A stretch of 64,000 nucleotides of DNA from Oreohelix idahoensis (Eukaryota; Mollusca; Gastropoda; Stylommatophora; Oreohelicidae): the NCBI GenBank assembly GCA_024509875.1, contig JAMPIV010021227.1:1-64000 (forward strand). Reading direction: 5' to 3'. The translations under genes and the position numbers were made by a program. Below, in pieces: positions 46,562-57,395 of this stretch. How positions within the stretch are numbered: the stretch's first letter is position 1; every line of letters starts with the position of its first letter. Below the pieces are notes generated by a model that saw only the letters and a list, made by a program, of their open reading frames with translations, was not told the origin of the DNA and ran no database searches.

Positions 46562-46858
46562 CCACTTATTATGTAAATAAAAATATATAAATAAAAAAAC
46601 AATTGTCTCACTTCGTGTTCATTTGTATTCTCTTTTTCATGTGTTTTTTCTTCTCTCACCCATATATTCTACAGAGTAAAGAGGGAAAAAAAATCCGGCA
46701 CTCTTGAGATAACAAATGAAAATATAAAAAATTGATAAATTTTATAGAGGAAGATGGTTAATTAGCGTGGTGTGGTGTGGGTGATTGTGGTTTTGTCTGG
46801 TGTTAGGTATTGACTCTGAATATAGGGGTGAGAAAAAAAAAACAACAGAGTATGGACG

Positions 46859-47236
46859 ATGTATAAGCATTTGGAAGAAAAAATTGAGGCTATTGAAATG
46901 TGGATATATAGAAGAATGGGGCGTATCTCGTGGAAAGAGAAGAAAACAAATAAGGAGGTCCTAGAAAATCTAGGTATGAACAGAGAACTAATGAGAGAGA
47001 TCAAAGTTCGGCAGCTAAAGTACTTTGGCCACATAAAAAGGCATAACTTCTTGCAGAAGACCATAATAGAAGGGAGAGGTGAAGGGAAACGTGCCAGGGG
47101 AAGACAGCGCTATAAGTGGAAAGATAACATCAAGAGATGGACAGGGAAGAGCTTATCAGAATGCACCACCAAGACAAGAGACAGAAGACTTTGGAGATCC
47201 TTTACAGCCAACCTTCGTTGTGGAGATGGCAGCTGA
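46859..47236 (+). pseudogene. Endonuclease-RT non-LTR element, C-terminal part
   Basis: A 125-codon frame with the conserved tail of this family: EAIEMWIYRRMGRISW, KYFGHIKRHNFLQKTIIEG, GKRARGRQRYKWKDNIKRW and TRDRRLWRSFTANL. It is 5'-truncated (no RT core) and followed by repeat D as its 3' untranslated region up to the (TA)n at 47505. The left palindrome arm has the 3' untranslated part but not this coding part. Confidence 0.8.
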
Positions 47237-47261
47237 TGAGGATGATTCTACAGAGTGCGGG

Positions 47262-47400
47262 AAAAATGCTAATCGAGGTATGTGGGATGCACGTGGTGTT
47301 AGGCCCACCGGCGTGATGTGGTCAGCATCACGCCGGCCGCCTTAACCTTCCCAGAGTTGCTTTGGTACCCAGTTAAAACTGGGTCGACCCTGCCGGGTTG
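47262..47400 (+). repeat. Hairpin-rich dispersed repeat D, copy 2
   Basis: Contains GTGATGTGGTCAGCATCACG, CCTTAACCTTCCCAGAG and ACCCAGTTAAAACTGGGT, shared with three other sites. Continuous with the upstream endonuclease-RT fragment. Confidence 0.75.
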
Positions 47401-47501
47401 TGTGCGGTGCATCACACATACCTTGTGTAAAAAACGTAAAAAATCTTTGGCCTTTGTATAAATGGTGTCTACATGTTGTAAAATATATATTATATGTATG
47501 T

Positions 47502-47503
<2 letters not shown>

Positions 47504-47581
<78 letters not shown>
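47504..47581. repeat. (TA)n microsatellite
   Basis: About 39 TA units at the outer end of the right palindrome arm. Both strands give spurious Tyr-Ile repeat frames. Confidence 0.95.
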
Positions 47582-47584
<3 letters not shown>

Positions 47585-49801
47585 TGTATATATTGTATAT
47601 ATGTTGTATGAATAAAGAAACATAACAACACACTGCTGAGTCATACACAACACTTAAAATACCAACACAATAACTACTTACTAACACACGCCGCCATTAT
47701 TCATCTAATATTTTTCCTTATATAAATGTCACGCTCCACCTGCACTATCGATTGGTTTATTTCCCTATATAAAAAGTCCGCTCCACCTGCACAAAAGGGT
47801 GTCGATACCACCGTACTATACTACTAGTATCAGTTTTTTTTTTTAATGTTCCTTTCTTCCTTATCTATGACCTGATCATCACCAGCGGCCAGCGGTTTAA
47901 CATTACAAGTACCATTATTATTATTTTGGGTCTTCGATTTTTTGGACTAGTTTGGTCCTCTGTCTTCATTCAGTGAAGGATTAATGGTGTCTTCTTCGTG
48001 GCTACCAGTCCCAAGTTCCTTCGTGAACTGGTAGGGCCCAAGAGACCAATAAACATTAAGTTTAAAATCGTAACTGGACTGTACATTACCCAGAAGTATT
48101 ATCCAATTTTTCCAGCCCACTGGGCATACGAATGAACATATATTCCTCACGTTTGACAGCCGTAGCAACAGAGTGATCCAGAAAACTACGCTGTTTCAAA
48201 ATCGGCACTCACCATAAGAGCCAGCCGATAGGAATTACCGTCATTATCAGTTTTACATATTGTAACCTTTGTCTTAGCAACCAGATGTTTGACAATACAG
48301 GAATTACTTTTCTCCTTTTGCAACTGTGAACGTCCCGTAAACGTCTTGCTTCAGTAACTATTAGCGGTGACACATGATTCATCCAGGAAAAATTAAACCA
48401 CCAAATTGGGCGTCCACCTTGTAATTATTATTCGACATAACGGCTAGACTGGGGCCATATTTGGGCAACCCACCTGACAGTATAAGTTCAGACTATTGTA
48501 ATTATTCAAGGGATACCACCACCCGATTAGGTAAGCAAGAGTGTTTGTGGCCACATATGACAGAGAGAATGAATATTTTCCCTTGTTACAATCATTGTAC
48601 TAACTTCCTTTTTTTATTTCGCCAAACTGAGTACTTTACTGAGTAGTAATTTAGAGGGGAATTTGTTCTTCATATTCTATTCTGTAACCTAGGGCTTATC
48701 TTTGACCTTTGGGTTATTAACTTCTTTTGGGATCTTTTCTCAACAAAGGGAGGGCAATTATTCGGTTATTTTTATATATCTGTAAACATGATTTTTTATT
48801 GATTTCCCTATATGTTTGATGTTGTAAAAAGTTTAATGATAATAAACAACAAAAAAGAACTTACATTTGTGTGTTGGTCAGACCGATACCCAATTAACCA
48901 TAGCTTTTCACGTCTTGTGTGTCTTGTTGTCACATAATTGAGTGTGGATGTGTTTAGTTAAACTTATCTTTATAGAGATAAGGGGTTGAAAGAGTCTCTT
49001 ACACTACAATATAGTCGTATAGATAGGCTGGACTAAAGAAACTATTCAGTCCAGAGACTACTTTTTCTCCTTAACTATTCACTCGTGAAATCTATATATG
49101 TACCTTTATTCTCACCTATTTGCCACTATCACCTCTGCTCAGACGGGACCATAAATATCTTCTAACCTATCTAAAAATATACGCCACTTGTCATGTGTTT
49201 ATTAAAGACCTATGTTTCTGAGCAGCTAAAGGGTATCGATTGATCGATTGAATCAATGAAATCGAATGATTGTGTGTGGCAAAGAACATTTCCAATCTCA
49301 AAATTTTAAAGAGGAGTTAAACATAAATGATGATGGTGGTACAGATAAAATGAATAGAGTGTGAGAGAATTTGGTACAAAACATTTACTGCACAGCATTC
49401 TAAGACAGTCGACGGCGCTGAGAGTTCGTTAGAAAATCAGCAATTTATTCTGCTTCATTGCAGGATAGACTTGAAATCTTCCAGAATTCAGAGCTAATTT
49501 AGCATTTAAATCGCTGATATAACATTTTCATACTAACAGTAAAATAATGTGCTCCGTGTTCAAGTCGATATATTGGTACTTTTAAAGTTAAAAAAAAAAA
49601 AAAAAAAAAAAAACAGAAAAGTTACAGAAATGTTACTAGGAGAAAAAAAAGAAACCATGCTTGATCTCATTCCCTTGAGGGAAATATGAATTTCATACAA
49701 TCTAACTTCAGCGGCATATTAGAAAATGGGCTGCACATTAATGATACGTATATGGAAGACCTTGAACGTGACCCTTTGACCCGTGTAAAATCTTTTTGTT
49801 A
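47582..49801. other. Gene-free stretch with two TATA-like boxes
   Basis: At 47716-47725 and 47763-47772 CCTTATATAA and CCCTATATAA are each followed by CGCTCCACCTGCAC, resembling the boxes in the palindrome arms. A-rich runs occur near 49589. No gene is recognised. Confidence 0.45.
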
Positions 49802-51310
49802 TTATTGATCAGAATTGATATCACCGCACTCTGTGCAAACCTGAAGGTGATCAGTCTCTCTCAGTAAATGTCGAAGGGTATGAATGCTAATTGTTCCTTT
49901 TGCGTGCTGGTTGTATACGCGCCGGATGCATCCTCTAATATGTCCATCCTTGCTAGTCTTACGTTTGATGCGAAATTCCAGCAATCTTAGCGTTGATGAT
50001 TCATCGATTGCAGTGTCATTCTCTAACAGGCGATCATTAGCTGCCCTCAGTATCTCTCCTTTATTCATATCCAGTGCACCTTCTATTGGTGCTTCTGAAG
50101 CTAGTTTGTCAGAGCTCTTTCATGGCCGCGTACCCATGCATGACCAGGACAGTAGATCCACACCAGGTGCTGGAGACTCCAGACTTCTATGGAGGTTTTC
50201 CATTCATGCGCTTTGGACTTTCCGAAGCATGGATTGTGAGTCTGATACAATAACTGCCCTTGTTAATGAAGTCTCAGACAGCCACATTAAGGCTGCAGTA
50301 GCTGCCTCTATCTCCATTCTCATGATGGAGGTTGTTATCATGTACGCCCCGCTGTGTTCAGCGACGATTCTGCCCCTTACTCTAGCAGAGAAGCCCCACA
50401 CTGATTTCTCACCACGGATTATAGACCCATCAGTGTACACAATGGCATCATCATCCCCAGGATAATAATTTATCAGTTGATCAATTTCCAGCTGTGTCCT
50501 CCCATTGGCCCACGTTCTGCACTCACTACCAATGCTGATGATGACTTGTTAGTAGTTAGTCCTGTTCTCACCTGACTTCTCCACTCTTCCCCTTTGAATA
50601 TATTTTTAACCGTGGTCACCGGCTTAATCGTTGCCTTTGCCTGTGCCATCCATGATTACACCCCCGCCCCGCTTTACTCTCGCTCCCTAAATGTCAGCTA
50701 TGTTTTGCATATAGGCTTTGACTGGGTTATCTCATATGTGGATCTAACAGACAGTAATCCAAGCATGTACCACCTCGTCACGATGGGGGGTATCTCGAGT
50801 ACAGCCTAAGACTTACACGCATCCCATCATTTTAAACGCGTTCCAATCGCTCACATCGTGATATTGACAGCATGAGTATTCCCAGCCCATACTCGATGAC
50901 TGACATGACTAGCTGATGATGCAGGAGAAATATTAGTCTATGTTGCAGGTGCGCTGGGGCCAGTTTTTTAGGGCAGCCAAACCTCTGCTGCAGTTCTGTA
51001 TGATTAGATCAACATGGTACTTGTATGATAACTCGCGATCGCATGTTATTCCGAGGTATTTCAGCTTTTCTTGCCTATCAATTTTCTGCTCACTGAAAAT
51101 AATGTTTGGAAGATCTGCTTTCGATATGGAGTTGTTCAGGGAGCACCACAGTACATAGACTCTGTTGGGATTAACATCAGAGCCGGTGTCGCGCACCATT
51201 TAACCACCTACCGTAGTGTTCCATGTATGCTATAGACCATTTCTTGTTGGTCAGAACCAGTCGTGTGAATGAGTATGTCATCTGCAAAAGTTAATGTTCC
51301 TCCCATCCCA
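49802..51310 (-). pseudogene. Non-LTR retrotransposon fragment: RT, RNase H
   Basis: Reading leftwards: RT catalytic motif TFADDILIHTTG (51300s-51250), thumb KLKYLGITCDRELSYKYHVD (near 51030), RNase H with YTDGS, MEIEAATAAL and VSDSQSML (50440-50204), the RNase H His motif IYCPGHA (near 50130), then a C-terminal piece with CTECGD. The pieces are in different frames with several breaks, so it is a dead copy. RNase H after RT places it in an I/Jockey-like clade. The 5' end is cut where a plus-strand fragment begins. Confidence 0.82.
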
Positions 51311-51655
51311 GTAGGCTGAATGGTGGCTGCTGACACAGGTATATTCAACAAGCTAAAGATAGGAACTACCGATGAGTGTGACTGTGGAACTGATAACATA
51401 ACTGCTGAACACCTTCTTCAAAGATGCCCAACATATGAGGAACAGAGAAAGCACATGTGGCCGTCACCAGTACCATTCCTGCAACAGCTCTATGGTGATG
51501 TTAACAGCCTCAAGCTGACCACTGCTTTCATTGAACATATTCAAGGTCACCTCTGCGAGTCTACGAAGAAGAAGAAGAAAAAGAAAAAGAAGAAGAAGAA
51601 GAAGAAGAAAAAGAAAAAGAAGAAGAAGAAGAAGAAAAAGATCCGTCTTCTCCAG
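51311..51655 (+). pseudogene. Non-LTR element C-terminus with (GAA)n tail
   Basis: Encodes IFNKLKIGTTDECDCG and AEHLLQRCPTYEEQRK (CCHC-like knuckle) and ends near GHLCEST. These are the last residues of Jockey-like polyproteins. A ~70-bp (GAA/AAG)n tail follows, which creates a false poly-Lys extension of the frame. It is 5'-truncated and lies head-to-head with the minus-strand fragment at 49802-51310. Confidence 0.75.
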
Positions 51656-51745
51656 TTTCTCTTTGTCATTCAATTTCTTCTCCAGTTTCTTTAGTCATTC
51701 CCTTTCTTCTCCAGTTTCTCTTTGACATTCACTTTCGTGTCCAGT
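51655..51745. repeat. 30-bp minisatellite family, array 1
   Basis: Three units of CCAGTTTCTCTTTGTCATTC type, the same family as 55975-56110 and 56225-56670. It follows directly on the (GAA)n tail. Confidence 0.75.
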
Positions 51746-52850
51746 ATTACAAGTCAAATCTTCGATCGTTACCTTTTCCTGCGACCTCCTTCATTTTCCC
51801 TCCTGCGCCCTTCCTCTTTGTGACGATACGGTTGTGCGATCTCAAGTCCACTCCGGCAGGATTGCATTACATTCCCGTGCGAGTGATATTATCTTATTTT
51901 TCTCTCCCCTGTCATTATTATGCGGTATATTTTATGCACCATTATTTTACTCTCTATGCTGAATCTAGTAGGGGAAAGTCTGTAACACTCCACTCCCCTA
52001 AAGAAATATTTGCTATTGGACTGTCTTTATCTTGTTTACCACTCCTCAGACTTATTGACGTTCCGCCAGGTGAACTGGGGTATTATCGTAATAATACCCA
52101 GTCATTATCACCTGTCAGCGAGCGAGATTCTTATTATGAAAAGACGGTCTCGCCCGATCAACATCTATAGAAGCCAGTATTGTCTATCTGAGATAGCCGT
52201 CTGAGGTGGGCAGATTACACAGGTGGTAGATGCGTTTATCGTTTCACGGGACCATCCCTGTGTGTGATTATCACGATAATCTGTCCGAAGAGACAATATT
52301 GGCGATAGGTAGCATCAGGACATCAAATGAGCTCACAGATGGTGTTTATGAGTTGTGCACAAGATACCGGCGGACGTCTGACGCAACGATATGACATCAC
52401 TGTAAGAGGTCACGCGTGGATATTAAATTTAATATTTTGAAACACGTGATGGTATTTTTTCGAATTTGAAAACGCCCCTACCCACGTAGTGCTGAACGAG
52501 ATTCGACTGGATTGGTTCATTGTGAGGAGCTGAAATATACAATGTATTTTATTGGCACACTAGTCGGAAGTACAATCTGTGATTTGCACTAAGAACTGAG
52601 AATATAGTGTGATAAAAACACAGACATAGATTACAGAGAGAGAGACTGCAGCGCACAAGTCATATCAGCGACTCCTAAAAGCCAGAAAGAAGAAGACATT
52701 GGACTTAGAAATTCCACAACTATAAGTAACAGATCGAGTATTGGGCAATTTTGGAATTCACAAGTAAACCCGCATTTTTAATACAAGACTGGAAACTTAA
52801 AGGGGCCAGAACTTTAATTAACAAGACTGGAATCCAAGGAATTTGATCAC
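51746..52850. other. Gene-free stretch
   Basis: No domain-bearing frame, RNA or repeat pair recognised. Confidence 0.45.
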
Positions 52851-53035
52851 GTCATAGAAGAATTTAACAAAAGTTTTCCCAGGCTCGGGTGATTTCACAG
52901 AACATCCGCCGTCATAGGAATTAACTCTAATTTCCCAGACCAAGTCATAGAGGAATTAAACAAACGTTTTCCCAAACCAGGATTTCGCAGACCACCCGCC
53001 GTCAGAGAAATTAACTCTAATTTCCAGACCTAAGT
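52851..53035. repeat. ~90-bp tandem duplication
   Basis: Two imperfect units, each with GTCATAGA.GAATT.AACAAA, GTTTTCCCA and CCGCCGTCA...ATTAACTCTAATTTCC. Confidence 0.8.
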
Positions 53036-53099
53036 GATTTTGAAGAATCTAATACATAGCTGTGTCCATCCTAAAAACTGTGCAAGGAGATCGCGTATT

Positions 53100-53304
53100 C
53101 CCACAAAATTATTAGGGGTAAGTTGTGAACATTTCATTTACAAATGTGAATTCTACAGATTTCTTGCTAAGTGGTTATATGCAAGGCTGGCAACTTCAAC
53201 ACATGAAAATAGTATATGCATAAACCACTACTGCAAGAGCTGGTGATTGTTTCTGACTAGTCGTGTGGGAAACCCGACAGCAGAGCGACCCCAGACTCCG
53301 ACGG
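53100..53304 (+). repeat. Dispersed repeat E, copy 1
   Basis: Shares AGGGGTAAGTTGT, GGCTGGCAACTTCA and ATAAACCACTACTGCAAGAG, and a Pro/Gly-rich end, with 54970-55215. Likely a decayed retroelement 3' part. Confidence 0.55.
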
Positions 53305-54008
53305 GAGTAGTGATGAGTAATGAGTGATGATTAACTCACATGTGCCTAAGGTGTAACATATTATCATGTAAGATTTATGTACCTTTTTTAATTGTAATTC
53401 AGGCAAATCCTTATTCACGCACTCCAGACGCAATTTCCTAGTTAAAACCCGGAAGGATATTGGTGAATTTTCATCATATTCCCTGAGTTACACTGTGTGC
53501 CCGGGAATTTAATTCTTCTGAGAGGTTAACATTGGTGGATGGAGCGCATGACAATGGGCCTCTTAGTTTGCGGCGAACAAATGTACTTAGCAGGTATTTG
53601 TTTCTTTCTATTGGTCTAAAGTTCGTGGTTACAAGCCATCAGACGATTTGTGGTATTCACGCCGCTATTGTGAGGGAAAAGCTTCCACCTTAACCGCCTA
53701 CAGTGGAAGAGAGTGTGGAGAAAGCTTCCGTCCTTCACAGAATTGATGAACCACAGCTGCAAGACTCATCTGGAGTTAAGATTTTTTTTGTCACAGGCAA
53801 CAGCGAAACACGGACATTGATAGGCCCTGATCGATCCTCTGTGAGGAAAAATTTAATTTACCTTTCACCCCCATTTAATCCTTATTTTAACTTGTTGAAC
53901 TAATTGACTATTAACTTTGTTGTATGTTATTTTGAACTAAACAAATAATTGTTTATTCAGTCATTAGAAGAATGAAAGCAAACGTATGAGCAAGACTATT
54001 TAATAATT
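53305..54008. other. Gene-free stretch
   Basis: No feature recognised; the frame at 53703-53903 has no motif. Confidence 0.45.
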
Positions 54009-54023
54009 ACACACACACACACA

Positions 54024-54055
<32 letters not shown>

Positions 54056-54059
54056 CACG

Positions 54060-54125
<66 letters not shown>
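54009..54125. repeat. (CA)n(CACG)n(TA)n compound microsatellite
   Basis: CA, then CGCA tetramers, CA again, then ~44 bp of TA. Confidence 0.95.
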
Positions 54126-54133
<8 letters not shown>

Positions 54134-54164
54134 GAGCCATTACTTATAATACGGCATTCGTTGG

Positions 54165-54457
54165 ATTACACCAATTGGGCGCTTGAACTGGCTAAATCAT
54201 TGCTTAAATCCTTCACAAAAGGCGACGGACCAGATACAATGCGTTAACAATTGTTCAGCCCAATGCAACATTGTTCGTGGCTTCTGGAAATATCTTGTGA
54301 ATTCTCCCTTAAGGTAGAAGTGTCATTAATCTTCTATCTACATCTCTGCCAAGAGTAATCTTGCGAGCAGGTAGATACATTGGAAGCCATATGAGATACT
54401 CTTGAGTTTTGGTCACTGTTGGACCACTACTGCAAAGCATGGGAGGCAATCCGTGAC
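54165..54457. repeat. Dispersed repeat family C, copy 2
   Basis: Same as 23490-23782; begins near GGCGCTTGAACTGGCTAAAT and ends CCGTGAC. Confidence 0.6.
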
Positions 54458-54969
54458 ACTTTTGTTTTTTCTCACATGCTCCTTGTCGTTGTTTTGCTTT
54501 CATCGCTCAAGGTTTTCTCATCACATCTTGTCACACCACACTCACCCCTCTCTTCTGGTTATTTTCTCCGTTGTTATCGGTGACGTTTAGCGTAGAAGCA
54601 AACTTACCCTATTGATTTTTCGCTTATTTTCCTACGAAACCACAGGGATGTGTGGGCAAAAATGTCCTTCATAATCTGAAACATTTTAATACTACTCCAC
54701 TGCATTTCCATCTCGTCAAGAAGACAGCCAGGATAATGAATAGAAACAGGATTCCAACATAAGGAGAGGAAAAAGATGATCTTCTGATATTAGACGGAAA
54801 GAAAACTCAACTTTACTAATGGAAAAAACAAGTCTTAGGAGCCTACATGTAGAATATCATTTTGATTATAATTAAAGTAATACCCCAACCGCCTGTAAGA
54901 CGGCCCATTGAAACCAGTGGCCCGACACTATTCATAAGTTTACCTGTGCAAGAAGTTTTTAAATTCATT

Positions 54970-55215
54970 CCCGATAATAGGGGTAAGTTGTAATACGTAC
55001 ATTTTATCATTTTATATTTTTGTATTTAACATATGAAAATTGCTTTCGGATGCACAGGTTCAATGAGGCTGGCAACCTCAGCATATAAAAATGATTGGAT
55101 TCATAAACCACCACTGCAAGAACTGGTGACTGCTTCGTGCGGGTTTCCTCGCAAAGAACCTAAAAGCAGAGGTACCCCAGGCTCCATGTGGAGCAGGGAG
55201 TGGAGGATGATGACA
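54970..55215 (+). repeat. Dispersed repeat E, copy 2
   Basis: Translation of part of it (RLATSAYKNDWIHKPPLQEL) looks like a decayed transposon-derived peptide, but no catalytic domain remains. Pairs with 53100-53304. Confidence 0.55.
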
Positions 55216-55867
55216 TCAAGGTGTACATATTTATTATATTAACATTTTAATAAGTTTATGTGTTTATTCATAAATAATGCAATTGACGGGTCTTGAAGAC
55301 GCTTGCCTTGACCATTGGAGTGATTACTTCCAGCATTACCGCCAGGGACGTGTTACTGCCACATAATTTGACAATTGATGGAACAGTCAACAACAGCCTT
55401 GGGAACCAACAAGGATGAAACCCAACACCAACAACAAATCATCGTCAACACCTGGCTAGTTCACTAGTTCCGCATTACAGTCAGGCCCGACAAAGCAACA
55501 TTTTTTAACGATAGCCACTGCAAAGTCACTACCAGGGATGAAAACTTCAGTGCTTCATTTTTTTTCCTAAAGAACTCTATTTTTTTACTTTGTTAGCTAT
55601 AATTGATTACTAAATTTGTTATCTGTAAATACAAATTGATAATTGATTTTATCACTATTGAGTGAATTTCACCCGTATGACTCACTTATTTTACATACAC
55701 AACCGACCAGAGCTATTAAAGTAATATTTTACTAAATGATTTCAGTTGGGGGCTAGAAAATATGATCAAATTTCTTTTACCTCACAGAAAGGGCGGGAAG
55801 ATAAAAAGTTGTCTCATTTGTTATGCTTGCTTCTTAAAATTCACGTGAGGCACTATAACATATAGGT
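55216..55867. other. Gene-free stretch
   Basis: Nothing recognised. Confidence 0.45.
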
Positions 55868-55973
55868 ATCATTCTTCTATTTATATCTCTGCCAAGAGTA
55901 ATCTCATTTTATACTTTATAAGTTTGGCCATTGTTGGACCACCGCTGCAGAGCAGGGGAGATAATCCCGTGAC
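55868..55973. repeat. Dispersed repeat family C, copy 3 (truncated)
   Basis: Only the terminal ~105 bp, ending CCCGTGAC, directly followed by the 30-bp minisatellite. Confidence 0.6.
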
Positions 55974-55974
55974 A

Positions 55975-56110
55975 TCGAGATTCACTTTGGCATCACCCAT
56001 AATCTCCAGTTTCTCTTTGGCATCACTCATCATCTCCAGTTTCTCTGTGACATCACATATCATCTCCAGTTTCTCTTTGACATCACTTATCATCTCCATT
56101 TTCCCTTCTG
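55975..56110. repeat. 30-bp minisatellite family, array 2
   Basis: About four units of CATCACTCATCATCTCCAGT plus TTCTCTTTGG. On the minus strand each unit is exactly ten codons (KEKLEMMSDA type), giving a coiled-coil-like periodic frame. Confidence 0.85.
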
Positions 56111-56224
56111 TTTAGTAATCTGCATTCTTCTCTAGTGTCTCTTTGGCGTCAACAATCTTCACCAGTTTTTCTTCGGCATCCACTTTAATCTATGGTATTT
56201 TTTTTTTTTTTTTTTTTGGTCATT

Positions 56225-56670
56225 TATTCTATTCTCCGGTTTCCTTTTGGCATTAACTTTTTTCTTGAGTTTCTCTTTGGTATTCGCTTTATGTCCAGTT
56301 TCTCTTTGGTATTCGCTCTCTTGTCCAGTTTCTCTTTGGTATTCACTTTCTTCTCGAGTTTGCCCTTGTATTCACTCTAGCTTATCTATTGTATTCACTC
56401 CCTTTTTCAGTTTCTTTTTGGTATTTGCTCTCTTGTCCAGTTTCTCTTTGGTATTCACTCTCTTCTCCAGTTTCTCTTTGGGATTCACTCTCTTCTCCAG
56501 TTTCTCTTTGGTATTCACTTTCTTCTCGAGTTTGCCCTTGGTATTCACTCAAGTTTCTCTATTGTATTCACTCCCTTTTTCAGTTTCTTTTTGGTATTTA
56601 CTTTCTTCTCCAGTTTCTCTCTGTGGCATCTATATTCTTTTTTCAGTTTCTCTTTGGCATCCACAATCAC
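56225..56670. repeat. 30-bp minisatellite family, array 3
   Basis: About fourteen units of TTCTCTTTGGTATTCACTCT plus CTTCTCCAGT, with variable length. A higher-order block near 56330-56410 recurs near 56510-56600. Confidence 0.85.
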
Positions 56671-56699
56671 CTCCTCGTACTATTTGTCATCCAGTCTCT

Positions 56700-57254
56700 G
56701 CCCGTCTCCTGCGCCTTTAAATCGAAGGCATGATGGTTATATTGGAAGATTGTTTATGAAGTCGTAGCTTATCCACTTCCAATCTCTCACTTCAATTTTT
56801 GGCTCCTTACCAATATCCTTCAAGGACTTCTATAACATCAAAATAAACAGTAGGGAAGATGGCGTCTTGGAATACATCAATGCGAGAATCATTGCACTGC
56901 AGCACGGCCATTGGTCATAGAAAAAGCAACTTCGGTATAGAAACACAATCTTTTTTTTCTAACAGAAAAACGGGCGGATAAACGCAACAACTGAAATAAT
57001 AACAACAGTAATAACAACGTAAACATTAAGATGCTGATATCACCTACCATTGGAGCTGTATCCTTCTGCTTAGCTGAGTGTCTGTTGGTTTTTATTTCCA
57101 GTTCAACAGGAAGTCAGAAAACTGACAGACGGAAGGCGTGAGGTGATATTAGTTCACAATCGTATATTCAGCAGATGTCTCTGAACATGAAGAACAAAAA
57201 AAAAGTACCAATTAATATTTGAGTGAGAAGAGGAATTAAATACAACCATATATA
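56700..57254. other. Gene-free stretch
   Basis: Nothing recognised. Confidence 0.45.
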
Positions 57255-57395
57255 ATACTCTGGGAAGGATAAGGTGACCGACGTGATGCTGACCACACTA
57301 CACCTAGTGTGCCGATGGTCAAGGAAATATATGTTCCTAACACCATAATCCCAATATGCTTCAATGGGAGTGTAACATGATACCTTTTCCCTTCC
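57255..57395 (-). repeat. Hairpin-rich dispersed repeat D, copy 3
   Basis: Shares CGTGATGCTGACCACA and CACTAGTGTGCCGATGGTCAAG-type sequence with 61605-61715 in inverted orientation; divergent from copies 1 and 2. Confidence 0.6.

Larger units (their letters stand above)
38256..47500. repeat. Giant ~9.2-kb palindrome (inverted repeat) centred near 42408
   Basis: Left arm 38256-42405 and right arm 42411-47500 are inverted copies over almost their whole length, separated by about 5-10 bp (ATTCTAGTCTGG region). Matched blocks from outside in: (TA)n and a hairpin-rich repeat; TATA-bearing units; a 90-codon frame; a U2 snRNA 5' fragment; unique sequence; a ~32-bp minisatellite. Comparing 273 bp of the 90-codon frame gives six substitutions (2.2%). 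The right arm has three insertions absent from the left, and one ~170-bp block is flipped. Origin unknown: inverted duplication or a very large fold-back element. Confidence 0.88.

Noticed and set aside
38256..47500. Herpesvirus-like or other viral inverted-repeat segment
   Set aside because: Large inverted repeats, TATA boxes and telomere-like motifs prompted the idea, but no viral structural, polymerase or packaging gene is present.
47299..47687. Tyr-Ile repeat proteins
   Set aside because: Translations of the (TA)n microsatellite.
51464..51725. Poly-Leu and poly-Arg/Lys frames
   Set aside because: Products of the (GAA)n tail of a LINE fragment.
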